Origin: Bdellovibrio sp. 22V
Lineage (GTDB): Bacteria > Bdellovibrionota > Bdellovibrionia > Bdellovibrionales > Bdellovibrionaceae
Assembly: GCF_030169785.1 (NCBI RefSeq)
Contig: NZ_CP125854.1
Location: 3,534,001 to 3,598,000, forward strand
Length of the DNA: 64,000 nucleotides
Reading direction: 5' to 3'
The translations under genes were made by a program, and so were the position numbers. Below, piece after piece: positions 61,233-64,000 of the stretch. The notes beneath the pieces were generated by a model. That model worked only from the letters and a program-made list of their open reading frames with translations, had not been told where the DNA came from and ran no database searches. Positions within the stretch are counted from its first letter, which is position 1, and each line of letters opens with the position of its first letter.

Positions 61233-62414
61233 ATGGAAAAAATCGTTTTTATCTCTGGAAAAAGAACTCCTTTTGGGGCCTTTGGCGGATCTCTTAAGGA
61301 TGTATCAGCAACAGATCTTGGTGTGGTTGCCGCCAAAGCCACTCTTGAACAAGCCGGTCTCTCTCCTGAAAAAATTGATCATGTGATTTTCGGCAATGTC
61401 GTCCAGTCGAGTGCGGATGCCGCGTATCTTCCTCGTCATATCGGTTTGAAGACCGGAGTGCCTGTGAATGTGGGCGCTTTTGCCGTCAATCGTCTGTGTG
61501 GCAGCGGTTTTCAATCGTGGGTGAATGCATTGCAAATGATTCAATGTGGGGAAGCGTCTGCGGTTCTTGCCGGCGGCGTTGAGCAGATGTCATTGATTCC
61601 TTACGTCGCTCGCAAAGTGCGTTTCGATGGTATGCGCATGGGGAACTTTGAACTTGAAGATCTTATGACTTCCGCATTGACGGATGCCTACGCGAAAATG
61701 CCGATGGCGATCACCGCAGAAAACTTGGGCGAGAAGTACGGCATCACGCGCGAACAGTGTGACAAGTACGCGATTCAATCGCAACAAAGATATAAAGCGG
61801 CCAACGACAAGGGATACTTCGCGCAAGAAATTGCACCTGTGACGGTTGAAGGACGCAAAGGAACAGTTGTTGTCGACAAAGACGAACATCCGAAACCGGA
61901 TTCGACTCTTGAAAAATTGTCGACACTTAAATCTCTCTTTAAGAAAGACGGACTTGTAACGGCGGCCTCGGCTTCTGGTATTGTTGACGGAGCGGCTTGT
62001 TCGCTTCTGATGAGTGAATCTAAAGCTAAAGAATTAGGTTTAAAGCCGATGGCACGTATCGTGAGTTATGCTTCCGTAGGCTGTGATCCGACGATTATGG
62101 GGATCGGTCCTGCCGGAGCCGCGCGCTTGGCTTTACAACGCGCGAATATGACGTTGGAGCAAATGGATTTAGTGGAAGTGAATGAAGCCTTTGCCGCTCA
62201 ATATCTTGCGGTGGAAAAAGAACTCAAACTGAATCCGGCAAAAACAAATGTGAACGGGGGCGCGATTGCCGTTGGTCATCCCTTGGGAGCTTCCGGCACA
62301 CGCATTATGAATCACTTGGTTTATGAGCTTCACCGTCGTAACGGAAAATACGCGCTGGGCTCGGCCTGTATCGGTGGCGGTCAAGGCATCGCGATTATTA
62401 TTGAAAGGCTCTAA
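61233..62414 (+). CDS. Thiolase (acetyl-CoA acetyltransferase)
   Basis: 393 residues, the typical size. Nucleophile Cys is in NRLCGSGFQSW (about 89), the His/Cys site in VGHPLGASGTRIMNHL (about 347) and the closing CIGGGQGIAIIIERL (about 378). MVEVNEAFAAQ is represented by LVEVNEAFAAQYLAV. It condenses or cleaves acyl-CoA by two carbons. The next gene begins on the stop (TAATG), so both are made together. Confidence 0.95.
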   Translation: MEKIVFISGKRTPFGAFGGSLKDVSATDLGVVAAKATLEQAGLSPEKIDHVIFGNVVQSSADAAYLPRHIGLKTGVPVNVGAFAVNRLCGSGFQSWVNALQMIQCGEASAVLAGGVEQMSLIPYVARKVRFDGMRMGNFELEDLMTSALTDAYAKMPMAITAENLGEKYGITREQCDKYAIQSQQRYKAANDKGYFAQEIAPVTVEGRKGTVVVDKDEHPKPDSTLEKLSTLKSLFKKDGLVTAASASGIVDGAACSLLMSESKAKELGLKPMARIVSYASVGCDPTIMGIGPAGAARLALQRANMTLEQMDLVEVNEAFAAQYLAVEKELKLNPAKTNVNGGAIAVGHPLGASGTRIMNHLVYELHRRNGKYALGSACIGGGQGIAIIIERL

Positions 62415-63172
62415 TGGAAAACGGATTTAATCTTCGCGAACGAACAGCTTTGATCGTCGGGCCTTTTACGACGACTGTGCAAAGTTTGATGATGGGCCTT
62501 ACACAAATGGGTTCGGATTGCGTACTGCTGGATTTTGACAATGTGGCAAGCCAGCGCTTTTGCAATCAAATCAACGACGCTCGCGAAATTAATCCAAAGT
62601 TTGGGCGTGCGATCAGTATCAAATCTCCTATGAAAACTCCCGAAGACATCAAAGACGCCGTGGGATCCGCGGCGCACTCTTTCGGCAGTGTGGATTTGTT
62701 CATCGATGCGCAAGCTTACAATAAACCGAATCGTTATAAAATCGGTGATCCCTTAAGCTACTTAGATGATGAAGTTCAGCATAACTTCAAAAGTACGGTG
62801 ATGTTGACTCACGCCGTTTTGAATTTTCTCAAGAACCGCAAAAGAGGCCGTATCCTTTATCTTTTAAACGAAGTGTATCCGGATCCGATTCTGGCGGGCG
62901 CACGGGGAGCTCTTGTTCCCTTTGCTCAGTCTTTGGCAAAACAAGTAGCCGAGCACAACATCACAGTGAACGTTCTGAAATTGGGACTAACGGAAGAGTA
63001 CATCTTGGCGATGCATCCGGAAGCAAAATCCATTAAAGAAGCTGTCGAAAAACTTAAAGAGAAAGAACCGCATCTGAAAATCACGGAGCCAGAGAAGATC
63101 ACAAATACTGTGACCTATCTCGTGAGTCAGTATGGTTCTGCCGTCAATGGCCAAGTCATCTCTTTGTCTTAA
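62414..63172 (+). CDS. Degenerate short-chain dehydrogenase (FabI-like layout)
   Basis: 252 residues. The fold follows SDRs: ALIVGPFTTTVQSLMMGL where TGxxxGxG is expected, FGSVDLFIDAQA (about 95), RGRILYLLNEV (about 140), and FAQSLAKQVAEHNITVNVLKLGLTEEYI (about 175). The Gly-rich cofactor motif is missing and the YxxxK pair reads LAGAR (Tyr to Leu, Lys to Arg). So it may be a non-catalytic partner or have a different function. It overlaps the thiolase gene by one base and the converging HD gene by four bases. Confidence 0.75.
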   Translation: MENGFNLRERTALIVGPFTTTVQSLMMGLTQMGSDCVLLDFDNVASQRFCNQINDAREINPKFGRAISIKSPMKTPEDIKDAVGSAAHSFGSVDLFIDAQAYNKPNRYKIGDPLSYLDDEVQHNFKSTVMLTHAVLNFLKNRKRGRILYLLNEVYPDPILAGARGALVPFAQSLAKQVAEHNITVNVLKLGLTEEYILAMHPEAKSIKEAVEKLKEKEPHLKITEPEKITNTVTYLVSQYGSAVNGQVISLS

Positions 63173-64000
63173 AGCTTAAGGCCTTTCAAGATTTGATCGC
63201 CTTTTGCGAAATTCTCTGGCGCGACGTAGATTCTGTCGATGATACGAGCGCCTTCGTAACGCTGGAAGATTTCTGTTGTCTGATTGATCGGCGCAGGTTG
63301 AGCCCAGCGGTCATACTGATCCACAACGTAAATTTGCAAAGCTCTCTCTTCCGGAGAAGCCGTATGATACTTCGAAAGACGTGCTTTCGAGCTTGTGCGA
63401 ATTACTTCAATACCTTCCGCTTCCAAAGCTTTCTTAATAAGCTCCGGTCTTTCAGATTCTGAAGTGTTGTGCTGCTCGATCAAAACTTTGAACGGTTTTC
63501 GTTGCGCAATTCTTTGCGCCCACGGATTGGCCGCGCTCGTAAGATGTTCATGCAGACGATAGTCATTATAACGTGTGTATTCGTTGATATCTCCCGGCAA
63601 AACGAAAGTGCAATCCGGGGACGTTAAATAACGATTGAGCATCTCTTCGTAAATGATGCTTTTGTGATGGCAGTACACCATCAAGTGCATATGATGGCGC
63701 GAAATCAAAAAGTCGTCGAATGAATAAAGCGCGCGGCGATTCAACGCTAAATACATTTTGTTATCGCGGCGGTGGAAAGTCATATTCTGGATCAGCCATG
63801 AAAGATCAATTTTTCCGTAGTTTGTTCCGCAGAAATAACTGTCTCTTTCCAAATAATCCATGCGGTCGACATCCAGCTCGCTGGATACCAACTGACTTAG
63901 GATAGGACGAAAGTCCACGCCGCCATCGACGAAGAAATCATCAGGGCAGTGCAAAGACTTATCGATCAGACATGCGACGTGAATCGGTTCAATGTCGGGG
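63169..64000 (-). CDS. HD-superfamily phosphohydrolase (COG1078), 5' end missing
   Basis: The frame stays open to the window edge on the minus strand, so only the C-terminal 276 residues are seen. The family signature is clear: QLVSSELDVDRMDYLERDSYFCGTNYGKIDLSWLIQN, the SAMHD1/YwfO-like segment with the Asp of the HD site. The metal-binding HD motif itself lies upstream of the window. Relatives hydrolyse dNTPs or other nucleotides. The C-terminal domain ends EGARIIDRIYVAPENFAKGDQILKGLKL. The stop overlaps the SDR gene stop by four bases. Confidence 0.88.
   Translation of the reverse strand, partial: PDIEPIHVACLIDKSLHCPDDFFVDGGVDFRPILSQLVSSELDVDRMDYLERDSYFCGTNYGKIDLSWLIQNMTFHRRDNKMYLALNRRALYSFDDFLISRHHMHLMVYCHHKSIIYEEMLNRYLTSPDCTFVLPGDINEYTRYNDYRLHEHLTSAANPWAQRIAQRKPFKVLIEQHNTSESERPELIKKALEAEGIEVIRTSSKARLSKYHTASPEERALQIYVVDQYDRWAQPAPINQTTEIFQRYEGARIIDRIYVAPENFAKGDQILKGLKL

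Noticed and set aside
1-64000. tRNA, rRNA, CRISPR array, prophage or toxin-antitoxin module
   Set aside because: Spacers are short and none showed a cloverleaf, regular spaced repeats or phage genes.

Overview
This window looks like a chromosomal segment of a Bdellovibrio-type predatory bacterium (Bdellovibrionota). The evidence is the overall gene repertoire: a TIGR02147 regulator, many exported or lipid-anchored proteins of unknown function, a LexA-type site of the form TTAC-N3-GTAA in front of an imuA-imuB-dnaE2 cassette, and very compact packing with overlapping starts and stops. No rRNA, tRNA, CRISPR array, prophage or integron was seen. The species cannot be fixed from the sequence alone.

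Layout. 1-4238: end of a large FtsX-like permease, a Sua5-type tRNA t6A enzyme and an OlsB-like acyltransferase. 4345-10058: a two-gene non-homologous end-joining unit (Ku and a three-domain LigD) followed directly by a divergent phosphoenolpyruvate carboxylase in which a catalytic Arg is replaced by Ser. 10133-14881: exported proteins, PlsC, DinB, an MscS channel and a 51-residue membrane protein. 14921-20205: ArsC/Spx-like protein, arginase-family enzyme and a YejA-YejB-YejE-like peptide importer. 20206-20997: a RAYT (REP-associated tyrosine transposase) flanked by REP-like palindromes. 20997-25430: SpeA and LeuS on the minus strand. 25657-31758: diguanylate cyclase, CDF metal transporter, TrmB, an RMD1-like protein, ferredoxin, thioredoxin reductase and a receiver protein. 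31907-35446: a subtilisin-like lipoprotein protease with what looks like its propeptide in a separate overlapping gene, and a lipoprotein. 35589-39728: a PilZ protein behind a hairpin that covers its ribosome binding site, two Opp/Dpp-type ATPases that could energise the Yej-like permease, a HAD phosphatase and an OmpA-like lipoprotein. 40476-47099: DNA damage tolerance (ImuA, ImuB, DnaE2) with a LexA operator, then Ogt. 47584-49932: a three-gene unit with a caspase/gingipain-like protein, a TIGR02147 regulator and an exported protein. 50077-54310: an AceE-like pyruvate dehydrogenase E1 coupled to a hydrolase and a methyltransferase. 54514-60293: TonB-like protein, PP2C phosphatase, M23 peptidase, a short-repeat exported protein and a 725-residue exported protein. 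60635-64000: exported protein, thiolase coupled to a degenerate SDR, and the end of an HD phosphohydrolase.

Themes. Genome maintenance is prominent (Ku-LigD, DinB, ImuA/B/DnaE2, Ogt). Envelope and predation-type functions are also rich (proteases, lipoproteins, M23, MscS, peptide import). Cyclic-di-GMP is represented by a synthase and a PilZ receptor. The most striking structural signal is a family of four REP-like elements, each joined directly to the stop codon of a gene and sharing an identical 12-base core, with a candidate mobilising enzyme between two of them.
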